A stretch of DNA of 64,000 nucleotides from Gammaproteobacteria bacterium (GCA_009937425.1 JAACFO010000010.1:1-64000), one strand, 5' to 3'. Positions 18,335-27,937 are shown, numbered from the stretch's first letter. The notes: a model not told the origin generated them from the sequence alone. Numbers and translations are program-made.

Positions 18335-19402
18335 ATGTGGCCGAGAAGCGATCTAACAGACCTGCTGGGGATCGATCACCCGATCATCCAGGCGCCCATG
18401 GCCGGCTCGGACGGCCCGGTGTTGGCGGCCGCGGTTTCGAACGCCGGTGGAGTGGGATCCCTTGGCTGCGGGGAGATGTCGGCTGAGAAGTTGCGTGAAG
18501 AGTTTGACAAGACGAGAGCCTCGACGACCCGACCGTTCATCATCAACTTTTTTGCCCACGATACCCCCGTGTTTCCCAGTGATGATGCGGCGAGCATGCG
18601 TAAGCAGCTCGCCATCTACTATGAGGAACTCGGTCTGGGGCAGGACTTGACTTTGTCGGCCTCTCCAATGAGATCCTTTGACGCGGCGATGTTGGAAGCG
18701 GTTCTCGATCTGCGGCCGGAGATCGTCAGCTTTCACTTCGGGTTACCCAGCGAAGAGATGCTCGACGCATTGAAATCCGCAGGCTCGATCATCCTGTGCT
18801 CCGCTACCACCGTTACCGAGGCGCGGAAACTGGAAGCCGGTGGCGTACACGCAATTATCGCCCAGGGTTACGATGCCGGTGGTCACCGCGGAACCTTCAG
18901 CACCCCGGTGGATGCCGGCAATGTGGGCACTTTTGCACTGATTCCACAGATTGTGGATGCTGTCTCCGTTCCGGTCATCGCCGCCGGCGGCATCGCAGAT
19001 GGCCGGGGGATCGCGGCCGCCTTCGCTCTAGGGGCCAGCGGCGTTCAGATGGGCACGGCCTTTCTCCTCTGCCCGGAGTCCGCTGCCAGTCCGATTCATC
19101 GCCAGGTGCTGCAACAGGCGCGTGACGACAGCACGGTTGTTACCCGCGCCTTCACTGGCCGGCCCGCCCGCACCATCGTCAACCGTTTCGTCGAGGAAAT
19201 GGCGCCGCAGGATAGGGAGGTGCCCGCCTTTCCACTGCAGGACAGCTTGACTCTGCCGCTTCATTTCGAGAGCGTCGCGCAAGGGTCGAAGGATTTCGCT
19301 GCTCTTTTTTCCGGGCAGGCTTCGGCGCTCAGCCGGACACTCCCTGCCGGGGAGCTCGTCGACGCGCTTGTTGCCGAGGCGCAGAAAATTCTCGGTAGGT
19401 AA
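18335..19402 (+). CDS. nitronate monooxygenase (2-nitropropane dioxygenase family)
   Basis: 355 aa FMN-dependent TIM-barrel enzyme that oxidises alkyl nitronates to carbonyls and nitrite. It opens with the family start GIDHPIIQAPMAGSDGPVLA and keeps the FMN-phosphate region VIAAGGIADGRGIAAAFALG, the ASGVQMGTAFLL segment and the QGYDAGGHRGTF loop with the conserved His. Detoxification of propionate-3-nitronate is the best-known role, but relatives include enoyl reductases of similar fold. No clear ribosome site; two 13-bp repeats abut the start codon. Confidence 0.88.
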   Translation: MWPRSDLTDLLGIDHPIIQAPMAGSDGPVLAAAVSNAGGVGSLGCGEMSAEKLREEFDKTRASTTRPFIINFFAHDTPVFPSDDAASMRKQLAIYYEELGLGQDLTLSASPMRSFDAAMLEAVLDLRPEIVSFHFGLPSEEMLDALKSAGSIILCSATTVTEARKLEAGGVHAIIAQGYDAGGHRGTFSTPVDAGNVGTFALIPQIVDAVSVPVIAAGGIADGRGIAAAFALGASGVQMGTAFLLCPESAASPIHRQVLQQARDDSTVVTRAFTGRPARTIVNRFVEEMAPQDREVPAFPLQDSLTLPLHFESVAQGSKDFAALFSGQASALSRTLPAGELVDALVAEAQKILGR

Positions 19403-19525
19403 CGACCCACGGCAGGCATTTCCCGTCGCTTGTGCGACCTTCGTGCACACCGTTCACCTGGTTGCAAATTTCGGTGATACTCTCGACGCTGGCGAACCCG
19501 AAACAGCTTGCGCGGGAGACGAATC

Positions 19526-21196
19526 ATGAAGAACAGATTGCTCGCTCTGGCCTCGATTGCCCTGGCTATATGCTCCGGCCAGGCCCTTGCGAAGGGCATC
19601 GTTCAAGACGCTGAATACTACATTCTCGAGGCCCAGAACGGTGAGCAGTGGGCACGGGACGATAAGGCGGTTGACCAGAAACTGGCGGAGTTTCGCCAGA
19701 GAAACGCTGGCAAGCCACCGAACATCCTGTACATACTCATCGATGATATCGGCTTCGGAGATCTGGGGATCCCAGAACTGAATGCCGTTCGCGGGTACAG
19801 CACCCCCAACATCAACAAGCTTGCCGATGAGAGCATGCGATTCGTTCGCATGTACACCGAACCTTCGTGCACTCCTACACGGGTAGCTTTCATGACAGGC
19901 CGCCAACCCAATCGCAACGGTATGGGAGATACCGCAGTCGATATCGCTGGTTTCGGACTTGCCGGCAAGGAGGTCACTATTGCTGAGGTGTTGTCGGAAT
20001 CGGGCTACAACACCGTGCACATCGGCAAGTGGCACATGGGCGACATCATGGAAGCCTGGCCAACCCACCAGGGATTTGATTTTGCCTCCTTCCCCATTCA
20101 CCAGCAGGGCCAGTTGACCATATTCAATGATGACGCCGCCGATGAGGGAGTCAGTATTGGTATCGGCAAGAATAACTATGACGACCGCTTCACCAAGGAC
20201 AACTGGTTCCGCCCGGATGCCTCCCACATGGCAACAGTCGTGGAGGGCAAGCGTGGCGAGAAAGTCAGGGAAGTCCACATGAAGCCCGGCGAACGCTGGA
20301 ATCAGAAAAAATATATCGAAATGAACAAACGCTTCCAGCGCCAGGCGCTGGAGCAGCTGCGAAATCTCGCCAAGCAGGAGAAACCTTTCTTCTTGCAATA
20401 TTGGCCGGCGATTCCGCTGTCGAATCCGCGCACCACCGTTGACAAGTTCACGACTCCCAATGGGGGCACCTATGTGGAAAGCATGAAGGAGCTCGATGGT
20501 TGGATCGGCGAGATCCTCTCGGAAGTCGACAAACTCGGGATCGCCGACAGCACGTTGGTGGTGGTCATGGGCGACAACGGCCACTTCACCAAGTACTCGC
20601 CTGACAGTGGCTTTACGCCTCTGATCTATCGTGGTGGCAAGGGCGACGCGACGGAAGGCGGCGTGCGGGTCGATGCCTTTGCACGTTGGCCCGGCATGAT
20701 CGAGGAAGACTCCATCGTCGGCGATATCGTCCACGTGTCGGATCTGTTCACAAGCCTGGCGCGGCTGGGCGATGCGAGCGACAAGATTCCGACGGACCGC
20801 ATAATCGACGGCGTGGATCAGACTGCCCTGATGCTGGAGGGGGAGACTCACGGCCGGCGCGATTACGTTTTCATTTATTCAGGAAACTCCCTGAAGGCGG
20901 TGGTGAAGGAGCAGTACAAGCTCAATGTTCCAGGTCCCGGGGAAAACCCCATTGGGGCCAAATTTTTTGATCTCTATCGCGATACCCGTGAGGAGTGGCC
21001 TGTGTCCACAGAAATCGGGGCATGGGGCGGCCAGGAATTCGTGCGCGTTATCCAGCGCCACATAATGAGAAAGCAGAAGTATCCGGACGAAGGCCCGGCG
21101 CGGGGCCGTCCCTATGACGGTATCGAGAATCTTCGCCCCGAATCGAAGGCGGCCGTGGAGGCATTCCTTTTCAAGCAAAGCTCTGTGAACAAATGA
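19526..21196 (+). CDS. periplasmic type I sulfatase (arylsulfatase family)
   Basis: 556 aa from ATG 19526, after GGGAGACG. Signal peptide MKNRLLALASIALAICSGQA-LA. The first metal site is ILIDDIGFGDLG. The residue converted to formylglycine is the Cys in PSCTPTRVAFMTGRQP (C-x-P-x-R), followed by GYNTVHIGKWHMGD and the second metal site VVMGDNGHF. It hydrolyses sulfate esters; the substrate is unknown. A formylglycine-generating enzyme is needed and is not in this window. The gene is followed by a phosphatase-family gene 54 bases away, suggesting a shared transcript for release of sulfate and phosphate from organic esters. Confidence 0.9.
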   Translation: MKNRLLALASIALAICSGQALAKGIVQDAEYYILEAQNGEQWARDDKAVDQKLAEFRQRNAGKPPNILYILIDDIGFGDLGIPELNAVRGYSTPNINKLADESMRFVRMYTEPSCTPTRVAFMTGRQPNRNGMGDTAVDIAGFGLAGKEVTIAEVLSESGYNTVHIGKWHMGDIMEAWPTHQGFDFASFPIHQQGQLTIFNDDAADEGVSIGIGKNNYDDRFTKDNWFRPDASHMATVVEGKRGEKVREVHMKPGERWNQKKYIEMNKRFQRQALEQLRNLAKQEKPFFLQYWPAIPLSNPRTTVDKFTTPNGGTYVESMKELDGWIGEILSEVDKLGIADSTLVVVMGDNGHFTKYSPDSGFTPLIYRGGKGDATEGGVRVDAFARWPGMIEEDSIVGDIVHVSDLFTSLARLGDASDKIPTDRIIDGVDQTALMLEGETHGRRDYVFIYSGNSLKAVVKEQYKLNVPGPGENPIGAKFFDLYRDTREEWPVSTEIGAWGGQEFVRVIQRHIMRKQKYPDEGPARGRPYDGIENLRPESKAAVEAFLFKQSSVNK

Positions 21197-21250
21197 CCCC
21201 GGCTTTCGGACGTCTAGCTTGAAGAAATACTGACGATGCCGGGAGTCAGG

Positions 21251-22942
21251 ATGAACTTGGCAATCGTGGCTGCTGTTGTCGCCGGATTTCTGGTCGTATC
21301 GCCGGCGCGGTCGGCAGGTGCTGCGAATCGCCAGGATGTCCGTTTGGTTTTGCAGATCACCGTTGATGGCTTGCGCCGGGATCTGATCGATCGCTATCGG
21401 CAACGTTTCGGGCAAGGCGGCTTCCGGTACTTGCTGGATTCAGGCACCTTTTACGCCAACGCCCACTATCAGCACGCAAACACGGAGACAATCGTCGGCC
21501 ATACGACGCTGGCGACCGGGGCATTTCCGGCGGACCACGGGATGATCGGCAACGTCTGGTACGACCGCGCGAGCGGTGAGCTCGCATACAACATTGAAGA
21601 TCCAACGCATCCCCTGCTGCCAACCCGCCAGGATCAGCGCGACGGCGAGCAGGTTGATCCGGCCCAGCAGCTTGCACGTACCCAGGGACGTTCTCCCGCG
21701 GGAATGCTGGCGGAAACATTCAGTGATCGCCTGCTGGCGTATTTCGGGGGCAAATCCAAGGTGTTTGCCGTATCGGGCAAGGACCGTGGTGCAGTACCGA
21801 TGGCGGGCCGCGCTGGAAAGGCCTTCTGGTTTTCCACCGACACTGGCGACTTCGTCAGCAGCACCTACTACTACGACGAGTACCCGGACTGGGTCGTGGG
21901 GTGGAATGTACAGCGCCGCGCCGAGGCATTGGGCGGTCAACAGTGGCAACTTCTCAACGATCCAGACACCTACATACTGGGTCACCAGGACGATCGTCTA
22001 TACGAGACCGATCTACGGGGATTCGGCCGAGTGTTTCCACATCGCTTTGCGGAGGCGGACAATCCCATCCTGCCTACCCAGGTTCTCACGAGCCCGGCCG
22101 GCGATCGGTTGACGCTGGATTTCGCCAAGGTATTGCTACGCTCCGAGGATCTCGGTGGTGACGCGATCCCGGACTACCTCAGTATCAGCTTCTCCGGTCT
22201 GGACGCGACAAATCATTTCTTCGGCCCGTCGAGCCTGGAGAACGAGGATATGGTGCTGCAATTGGATCGCACGCTCGAGGATCTGTTTGCATTCGTCGAT
22301 GACACCGTCGGACTGAACAAGACACTGATCGTATTATCGGCGGACCATGGCATTGCCGAACTGCCGGAGTATATGGCAGAGCTGGGCTTCCCGGCGGGGC
22401 GGTTGTATCCGGAAGACATCGTCGCGGCGGCGAACCGGATAGGAGAAGTGCAATTTGGCGTTCAGGATATCGTCAGGTTTTACTACCGGCCTTATCTGTA
22501 TCTGGATGCGGAGAAAATCGAGGCGGCTGAGCTCCAGAGAGCCGTGGTGCACGAACGGCTTGCCGCAGCTCTGTCGGAACGCCCGGGCGTTGCTCTAGCC
22601 GTTGCGCGGGGCGAACTCTCTGGTCCACAAGCAACGGTATTGCGCCAGCAGATCCAACGAAGTTTCCACCCCGGCCGGGCAGGTGATATTTATGTGGTTC
22701 AGGATCTCTACTGGTTCAACTTCGACAAGGGTCCCGTGGCGGCCATGCACGGATCGCCCTGGCGATACGATACCCACGTGCCGATCATCTTCGCCGGCGC
22801 GGGGATCCCGGGTCGCACAGTCCACCGGCTCGTGCATCCAGTAGACGTGGCACCGACAATGTCCGCGCTACTCGGAATGACCGCCCCCGGCTCCGCAAAG
22901 GGAACGATTCTGACCGAGGTCCTGGCCGACGACGCTTTTTAA
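21251..22942 (+). CDS. alkaline-phosphatase-superfamily phosphatase/phosphodiesterase (PafA/NPP-like)
   Basis: 563 aa from ATG 21251 (GGGAGTCAGG directly before it; ATG 21236 also possible). Signal peptide to about residue 23 (VVAGFLVVSPARSAG). Metal and nucleophile residues: ITVDGLRRDL (Asp), HANTETIVGHTTLATG (Thr nucleophile before GH), DATNHFFGP (Asp, His), SADHGIAELP (Asp-His) and MHGSPWRYDTHVP (His). The wide AHxANTxTxxGH-like pattern matches PafA-type and nucleotide pyrophosphatase/phosphodiesterase enzymes. It should release phosphate or cleave phosphodiesters in the periplasm. Belongs with the sulfatase before it. Confidence 0.87.
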   Translation: MNLAIVAAVVAGFLVVSPARSAGAANRQDVRLVLQITVDGLRRDLIDRYRQRFGQGGFRYLLDSGTFYANAHYQHANTETIVGHTTLATGAFPADHGMIGNVWYDRASGELAYNIEDPTHPLLPTRQDQRDGEQVDPAQQLARTQGRSPAGMLAETFSDRLLAYFGGKSKVFAVSGKDRGAVPMAGRAGKAFWFSTDTGDFVSSTYYYDEYPDWVVGWNVQRRAEALGGQQWQLLNDPDTYILGHQDDRLYETDLRGFGRVFPHRFAEADNPILPTQVLTSPAGDRLTLDFAKVLLRSEDLGGDAIPDYLSISFSGLDATNHFFGPSSLENEDMVLQLDRTLEDLFAFVDDTVGLNKTLIVLSADHGIAELPEYMAELGFPAGRLYPEDIVAAANRIGEVQFGVQDIVRFYYRPYLYLDAEKIEAAELQRAVVHERLAAALSERPGVALAVARGELSGPQATVLRQQIQRSFHPGRAGDIYVVQDLYWFNFDKGPVAAMHGSPWRYDTHVPIIFAGAGIPGRTVHRLVHPVDVAPTMSALLGMTAPGSAKGTILTEVLADDAF

Positions 22943-23024
22943 TTCCGGGAACGATGCACGCATTACGATGAGTGATCAGTACGACACGCGTTGTAGTCTC
23001 AAAAACCGCCCGTGATATTTTTTT

Positions 23025-24137
23025 TTAACTTCGACGGTTGCGGGTTATTTTGGTTGCGACTGATTCTGCGGTTTCCAGTGCCCCTTCCAGATAGCCGCCG
23101 AAGGTGGGCGCCATTTCGGTTGATGCGAGGCATAGTTTTCCATCCCATAGATGGGTAAGTGATGGTGGGGTGCCGTACTCCGGGTGTTGTTGAAGTTGTT
23201 CGTTCTCGTCATCCTTCGCGGCAGTGAATGCTTCTCGCGCCCAATCCTGGACGAGCACGGTAACTGGCTGCGCGGCCTTCGACCCGTACATGGCCGTAAG
23301 CTGTTCGACCGCCATGTGGGCGAGGTCGTAGTTACCGGAGTTGCGAATGGGAGCCGGGACCCCGACAAATCCGAACAGAGCTCCTCTGGTGCTGGTGGCC
23401 GGCGATGCGTCGTGGATTTCCACCAGGGGGCCGCGCTGGCTTATGCCATCACCGGAGAGGCCTGCATCTCGCCAGAACGGAGCGTCATAAACGGCAACGA
23501 CTTTCGCATGAGCCGCCATCCAGGTAGGGATTGAACGCATCGCGTTTATGGCATCTTTTCCCAGCGCAGGCTCAAATTCGATGGACTGGGCGGCCAGCCG
23601 CGGCGGCACTGCCAGCGCAACCGTCGATGATCCGATTTCCGCTTCCCTGTCGTCGCCCTGAATAGTGGTGCGAACGCCATGGCGAGACAGAGATAGCTTG
23701 GTCACTTTCTGTCCGGAAAGGATCTTGCTGGTCGGAATGCGTCGCGACAATCCCTCGGTCAGACATCCAAAGCCCCCCGATACGCGCAGTGATCCCGCCA
23801 TGGTTGAATACTGGAGGTCCCGTTGGATTGTCCCCTCCCGATCCTGGAAGACCAGATTCCCGTCAGAGTTCTGTGGGAACACGCGGAGGCCGAGTTCGTT
23901 CACCAGGTGCTGTAACCGCGGCTGACCGGGCCAGAACCAGGCGGGCCCGAGATCATACTGATCCGTTTGGCTATCGGTGTCTGAAGCAGGAACCGAGAGC
24001 ACGCGGCCACCGAGTCGACTGCGAGCCTCGACGATCAGATAATCTATTCCAGCCTGTTCCAGCCGATAGGCTAAATAGAGGCCGGCAAGGCCGCCGCCTG
24101 CGATAAGAAAGTCTGTTCGAGTCAAACCGTCTCCCAT
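23025..24137 (-). CDS. flavin-containing amine oxidase / FAD oxidoreductase
   Basis: 370 aa. The N-terminal FAD site is LIAGGGLAGLYLAYRLEQAG, then VEARSRLGGRV, the marks of the monoamine oxidase group. The C-terminal FAD segment is GYLEGALETAESVATKI. It is shorter than most amine oxidases (about 450) and has no secretion signal. Oxidation of an amine to an imine with peroxide formation is the family reaction; the substrate is unknown. It is divergent from the creatinase-fold gene at 24187, only 49 bases between starts, so the two probably share a control region. Confidence 0.85.
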   Translation of the reverse strand: MGDGLTRTDFLIAGGGLAGLYLAYRLEQAGIDYLIVEARSRLGGRVLSVPASDTDSQTDQYDLGPAWFWPGQPRLQHLVNELGLRVFPQNSDGNLVFQDREGTIQRDLQYSTMAGSLRVSGGFGCLTEGLSRRIPTSKILSGQKVTKLSLSRHGVRTTIQGDDREAEIGSSTVALAVPPRLAAQSIEFEPALGKDAINAMRSIPTWMAAHAKVVAVYDAPFWRDAGLSGDGISQRGPLVEIHDASPATSTRGALFGFVGVPAPIRNSGNYDLAHMAVEQLTAMYGSKAAQPVTVLVQDWAREAFTAAKDDENEQLQQHPEYGTPPSLTHLWDGKLCLASTEMAPTFGGYLEGALETAESVATKITRNRRS

Positions 24138-24186
24138 TTACTGATTATACTGTCCCCCTCATTATTGCGACGTACGAGGCCAAAAC

Positions 24187-25356
24187 GTGGCGAACCAGAT
24201 GTATAGAAAGCGCGTGCAGGAGTTACAAGAGAGGATGTCCGACACCGGTCTGGACGTGGCACTGATCACTGACGAAGACTCCGTATATTATTTCTCCGGC
24301 TATCACGGTTATCTTCACATGGACTTCGGGCGGCCCACGTTCTTTGTCCTGATGCGTGACGGCACCACCGCCATCATTACACCCGCAATGGAGATCGACA
24401 TGGCCCGCCGCATGAGTTGGGTCGAGGACATTCGTCCCTGGCAGGACGGCGTCTCCGGGGAGTGGCGCGGTCCGCTCGACGAGATAGTGAAGGCGCTGAG
24501 GGACGGTAAGCTGGGTGTCGACCTTGCCGCTACACCACCGATCGTGCGGGAGTATCTCGATGCATCTTCGGCATCCTCCAGTGTGATGGACCTGGGCGAC
24601 GTGATTGCGGACATCAGGATGATCAAGAGTCCGGAAGAAGTGCAGCTCGCCCGCCACGCTGGCGAGGTCGCCGAAGCCATGATGGAGGCGGGTCGCCGGA
24701 CCATCGGCGAGGGCGTGCCGGAGTATGAAGTCGCGATCAGCACCATGACCGCCGGCACCCGGAAAGCCGCGGAGTTGTTGGAGAAACACTACGACGATGA
24801 AATGATGTCACCGAACGCGCATTTTCTGCAAATCATGGCCTCCGGCCGCGACACCACGATGCCGCATCATCGCGCCACCACCAAGCGCTTGAAGCGCGGC
24901 GATCCGGTGTTCCTTTGTTTTTGCGGCATGACCAACTTTCGACGTTTCAAGCTGGGCTTCGATCGGATGTTCTGGGTGGGGGAGGTGGGCGATCCGCGGC
25001 ATGAGGAAATTTATGCAGTAGCGGTGGCGAGCCAACAGGCGGCACTGGATTCGATCCGGCCAGGGGTAAAGGCGGAGGAGGTGCACGCAGCCTATGCGCA
25101 CGTCATCCAGTCGGCGGGGTACGAGTTTCCGTTTCGCTGCGGTCGTGCCACCGGTTCGAGCTTTCTGGAACGGCCGCAGATCACTTTCGGCGACAAGACG
25201 CCACTGCGATCTGGAATGATTCTGGCGGTAGATGGGTCAGTGAACGTTCCCGGCCTTTTTCGTGCCCAGGTCGGCGACAGCATTGTCGTCACCGACCAGG
25301 GCTACGAACCGCTTACCAACTACGCGAAGGCCATTCAGGAAATGGTCATCGATTAG
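24187..25356 (+). CDS. creatinase/prolidase-fold (M24) protein lacking the metal ligands
   Basis: 389 aa; GTG start with GAGG seven bases before it. Residues ~1-135 form the creatinase N-domain (YYFSGYHGYL...). The C-domain is a pita-bread fold: MPHHRATTKRLKRGD keeps the M24 catalytic His. The five metal ligands (Asp, Asp, His, Glu, Glu) are not seen: the first pair region reads VFLCFCGMTNFRRFKLGFDR, the His region GRATGSSFLERP, and the Glu positions are LAVDGS and AQVGDS. So it should be a metal-free hydrolase like creatinase, not an aminopeptidase. Creatinine- or ectoine-type substrates are possible guesses. The neighbouring amine oxidase would suit a methylated-amine pathway. Confidence 0.8.
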   Translation: MANQMYRKRVQELQERMSDTGLDVALITDEDSVYYFSGYHGYLHMDFGRPTFFVLMRDGTTAIITPAMEIDMARRMSWVEDIRPWQDGVSGEWRGPLDEIVKALRDGKLGVDLAATPPIVREYLDASSASSSVMDLGDVIADIRMIKSPEEVQLARHAGEVAEAMMEAGRRTIGEGVPEYEVAISTMTAGTRKAAELLEKHYDDEMMSPNAHFLQIMASGRDTTMPHHRATTKRLKRGDPVFLCFCGMTNFRRFKLGFDRMFWVGEVGDPRHEEIYAVAVASQQAALDSIRPGVKAEEVHAAYAHVIQSAGYEFPFRCGRATGSSFLERPQITFGDKTPLRSGMILAVDGSVNVPGLFRAQVGDSIVVTDQGYEPLTNYAKAIQEMVID

Positions 25357-25368
25357 ACCGGGTGCCTG

Positions 25369-26334
25369 TCAGCAGCCCGATACGCACTTTCCGTCGCTGT
25401 TGAACTCCATCGTGCGGCCACTGAGCGGCAGATGGACGGGCATTTTGGCGGCTTTGGTGAATTTCTCCGTCCTGGTCCCTGCTTTGACTTTTCCACCCGA
25501 CGTAGCCGCCTCATTGGCATGGGAAGGGATGACGGCATTCGGTTTTACCAGCTCGTTGACGACGAAGGCCGCTTCAGTCGGGCCGGTGGTGAAAACGTCG
25601 CCGATGTTCATGACCACGAGCTTTGCCCCGTAGTGTCCGCGGACCACGGTATCCTGCTCGGCCGTGATCCCGGTGTCGCCGGACAGATACACTGCCAGAC
25701 CGTTTGAGAATGTCAGCACGTAACCGGTTGGTGGGCCGGCGTAGGCGGTGAGTCCGGCGGCACTGAGCATTTTCCCTAATTCGCCATCGATAAAGGCGCC
25801 ATTGACGCCGTTCGAGTGGACAGCCGGAACGGTGGTGATGGCAACCCCGCCGACGCTGCGCGAGGCGCCGAATCGCACCAGTTGCGAACTCTTGGGATTG
25901 CCCCCGAGTGCCTTCAGCTTGCCGGCGAAAAATCGGGGCATCTCGCTGCCGGTGATGATTTTCGCGTTCTTGGCCAGCGCGATATTGATGGTGTTGGTGT
26001 TGGGCACGACCTTTACTGAGACGTCGGGTTTTCCGCATTCGCCGCCGTTCACCTTCGCCGAGTGGCGGTCACCAACGTGATCGCCGTGCATGTGACTGAC
26101 CAGGATGGCGTCGATTTTGCCGAGCCGCGGGTCTTCGGGCCCCGCTACCGTGCGGCCTGCATCGTAGAGCAGCCGGGTTCCGTCGGGATCTTCCAGAACC
26201 ATCGCGCGGTCGAATTTGCAGAATTCACCGTCGTTGCTCCCGAGGGGAGTGATTTTCACGTTCGCCGCGACGGCGGCCTGTGTCGCCATGACCATGGCGG
26301 CGGCAGTAATGAGACTCCAGCGGATAGACTGCAT
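25369..26334 (-). CDS. periplasmic MBL-fold hydrolase
   Basis: 321 aa from the ATG at 26334, chosen for its site CAGGAGGGAAGATACG; the frame is open further upstream. Signal peptide MQSIRWSLITAAAMVMATQA, cut near AVA-A. The metal site is SHMHGDHVGD (His81, His83, Asp85, His86), with YLSGDTGITAEQD and SHANEAA downstream. Members of this branch are lactonase-like or of unknown substrate, and not true beta-lactamases. Converges with the creatinase-fold gene, 12 bases apart. Confidence 0.85.
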   Translation of the reverse strand: MQSIRWSLITAAAMVMATQAAVAANVKITPLGSNDGEFCKFDRAMVLEDPDGTRLLYDAGRTVAGPEDPRLGKIDAILVSHMHGDHVGDRHSAKVNGGECGKPDVSVKVVPNTNTINIALAKNAKIITGSEMPRFFAGKLKALGGNPKSSQLVRFGASRSVGGVAITTVPAVHSNGVNGAFIDGELGKMLSAAGLTAYAGPPTGYVLTFSNGLAVYLSGDTGITAEQDTVVRGHYGAKLVVMNIGDVFTTGPTEAAFVVNELVKPNAVIPSHANEAATSGGKVKAGTRTEKFTKAAKMPVHLPLSGRTMEFNSDGKCVSGC

Positions 26335-26535
26335 CGTATCTTCCCTCCTGATTTGTCGCTCCGGGCGTCGGTCGGCGCCGGATGCCGGCCTTCTTATCAT
26401 GTCGCCGTGCCGTTGCCAAATGCGTCGGTGGCAGAACCGGATTGAGCTGGATCATGCATCTGGCAACTAGGCGCGTTTGCCCGGATCCGGTATAGTTTCC
26501 GGTAACAAAATGCTTTGTATTTTAGGACGATAGCT

Positions 26536-27258
26536 ATGACCGGGTCTTCTCCCACGGGTCTCGAGGAAAGCGCAGAGACGAGTGCCGCGCCGCGGGTGAT
26601 CTCTGCTCCCTGCCGCAACAAACCCGCCGATGGTGACAGCCTCGATTTCGAAGTTATCGGCGGCGTGCCGTTTTGTTTTTACCGCTTCACCGACCGCGCC
26701 TTCATGGAACACCTGCAGGCACTGTGTTTGGCTGTGGAAGGCGACATCATGAAGTTGCCGGTGGCGGATAATTGGGACGCCGAGCAGTCTGACCAGGAGA
26801 TGCCGCAGTTCGGTACCACGTCGCGTTTCCCTTACTACAATATGCTGTTGCTGGAAGACGTCGCGGTCATTCACATATTTCGTGCAATCCAACGTTGTTA
26901 TTTAACAGCCGCGGAGCACCAGAGCCTGGATCAATCACCGGTTTGGGTGCAGTGCTGGGAGAACGTGTTGCGGCGCGACGGCCATTTGCACAAGCACGCA
27001 CACAGCTTTTTCATGCACGGGCATCTGACGGTGGCGACTCCCGGCTCTAACACGGGTTACGAGTTCGAAAACGGGGACGCTATCGAGATCAAGAATGAAC
27101 CCGGACTGCTGACTCTCATTGGCCGGGCCGGGGTCATGCACTATACGACGCCGAATCCGACTGATGAGCCACGCATCTCGATGGCCTTCGATCTTTGCCG
27201 AGTTCCGGAAATGAACAACGGGACGCTCAATCGGCATACCTTTATTCCTCTGCTCTGA
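26536..27258 (+). CDS. putative cupin/2OG-Fe(II) oxygenase-like protein
   Basis: 240 aa from ATG 26536 (TTTAGGACGATAGCT before it). After a ~35-residue disordered start, the C-terminal half has a double-stranded beta-helix pattern: RRDGHLHKHAHSFFMHGHLT (His150, 152, 154, 156), a later His202 in GVMHYTTP, and Arg213 in EPRISMAFDL where this fold binds the 2-oxoglutarate carboxylate. The exact HxD/H...H triad is not certain because of the several histidines. One base separates its stop from the GTG of the next oxygenase-like gene, so the two are made together and probably act on one substrate. Confidence 0.65.
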   Translation: MTGSSPTGLEESAETSAAPRVISAPCRNKPADGDSLDFEVIGGVPFCFYRFTDRAFMEHLQALCLAVEGDIMKLPVADNWDAEQSDQEMPQFGTTSRFPYYNMLLLEDVAVIHIFRAIQRCYLTAAEHQSLDQSPVWVQCWENVLRRDGHLHKHAHSFFMHGHLTVATPGSNTGYEFENGDAIEIKNEPGLLTLIGRAGVMHYTTPNPTDEPRISMAFDLCRVPEMNNGTLNRHTFIPLL

Positions 27259-27259
27259 C

Positions 27260-27880
27260 GTGGATATCTCCATCCTTATCATCGATCGTTTTTATGACGA
27301 TCCGGAAGTGGTTCGCCGGCAGGCATTGGAGTTCGACTTTCCCACCCCCGCGAAGGACAAGAATTATCCGGGCAAGAACTCTATCCAGAAATTCTTACCC
27401 GAAGGGATCGATGATGTGGTCTCACGGCTCGTTCACGAGCCCGTCGAGTCCTGCCAGGTTGCCGAGCACGGCCGGTTTCGACTGACGCTGGAGGAGGAGG
27501 AGGACGATCGAGGCTACTACGTGCATATAGACGGCGATGCCCATTGGTCGGGAATTCTTTATTTGTCACCCGATGAGTATTGCCAGGGGGGCACCGAGTT
27601 TTATCGTCATCGCGAGCACGCCATTGACCGCACGTACATCACCGATGCCGAGGCCCGCGCCCACGGTTGGGACAGCTGCTCCAAGTTTGCGGTGCAGACC
27701 ATCCAGAATGATGGCAACGATCTGAGTAAGTGGCAGCACCTCATGACGGTGCCGATGCGCTTCAATCGCCTGATTTTGTTTCGACCGTGGTTCTGGCACA
27801 CCGCCGGCAAGTCCTTCGGGAACAGCTTGGAGAATGGCAGGCTCGTGCAGCTGTTCTTCTGGCGGGCGGCGTCTCGGTGA
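27260..27880 (+). CDS. DUF6445-type 2OG-Fe(II) oxygenase-like protein
   Basis: 206 aa; GTG start one base after the previous stop, translationally coupled. The iron triad is clear: YYVHIDGDAHWSG (His89, Asp91) and PWFWHTAGKSFG (His180), with Arg194 in ENGRLVQLFF as likely co-substrate ligand. The layout fits DUF6445 proteins, which are often next to tryptophan halogenase or TonB-receptor genes; neither is present here. A hydroxylase acting on the same molecule as its partner is the best guess. Confidence 0.75.
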   Translation: MDISILIIDRFYDDPEVVRRQALEFDFPTPAKDKNYPGKNSIQKFLPEGIDDVVSRLVHEPVESCQVAEHGRFRLTLEEEEDDRGYYVHIDGDAHWSGILYLSPDEYCQGGTEFYRHREHAIDRTYITDAEARAHGWDSCSKFAVQTIQNDGNDLSKWQHLMTVPMRFNRLILFRPWFWHTAGKSFGNSLENGRLVQLFFWRAASR

Positions 27881-27937
27881 TCGTGACGCGGGATAGCTGA
27901 TCCGCCGGCGATCCGGATCAGGGGCTGATGCGGGTGA

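Noticed and set aside
19454-20851. 465-codon minus-strand ORF
   Set aside because: Antisense to the sulfatase gene, with no recognisable domain and no ribosome site; a GC-driven shadow.
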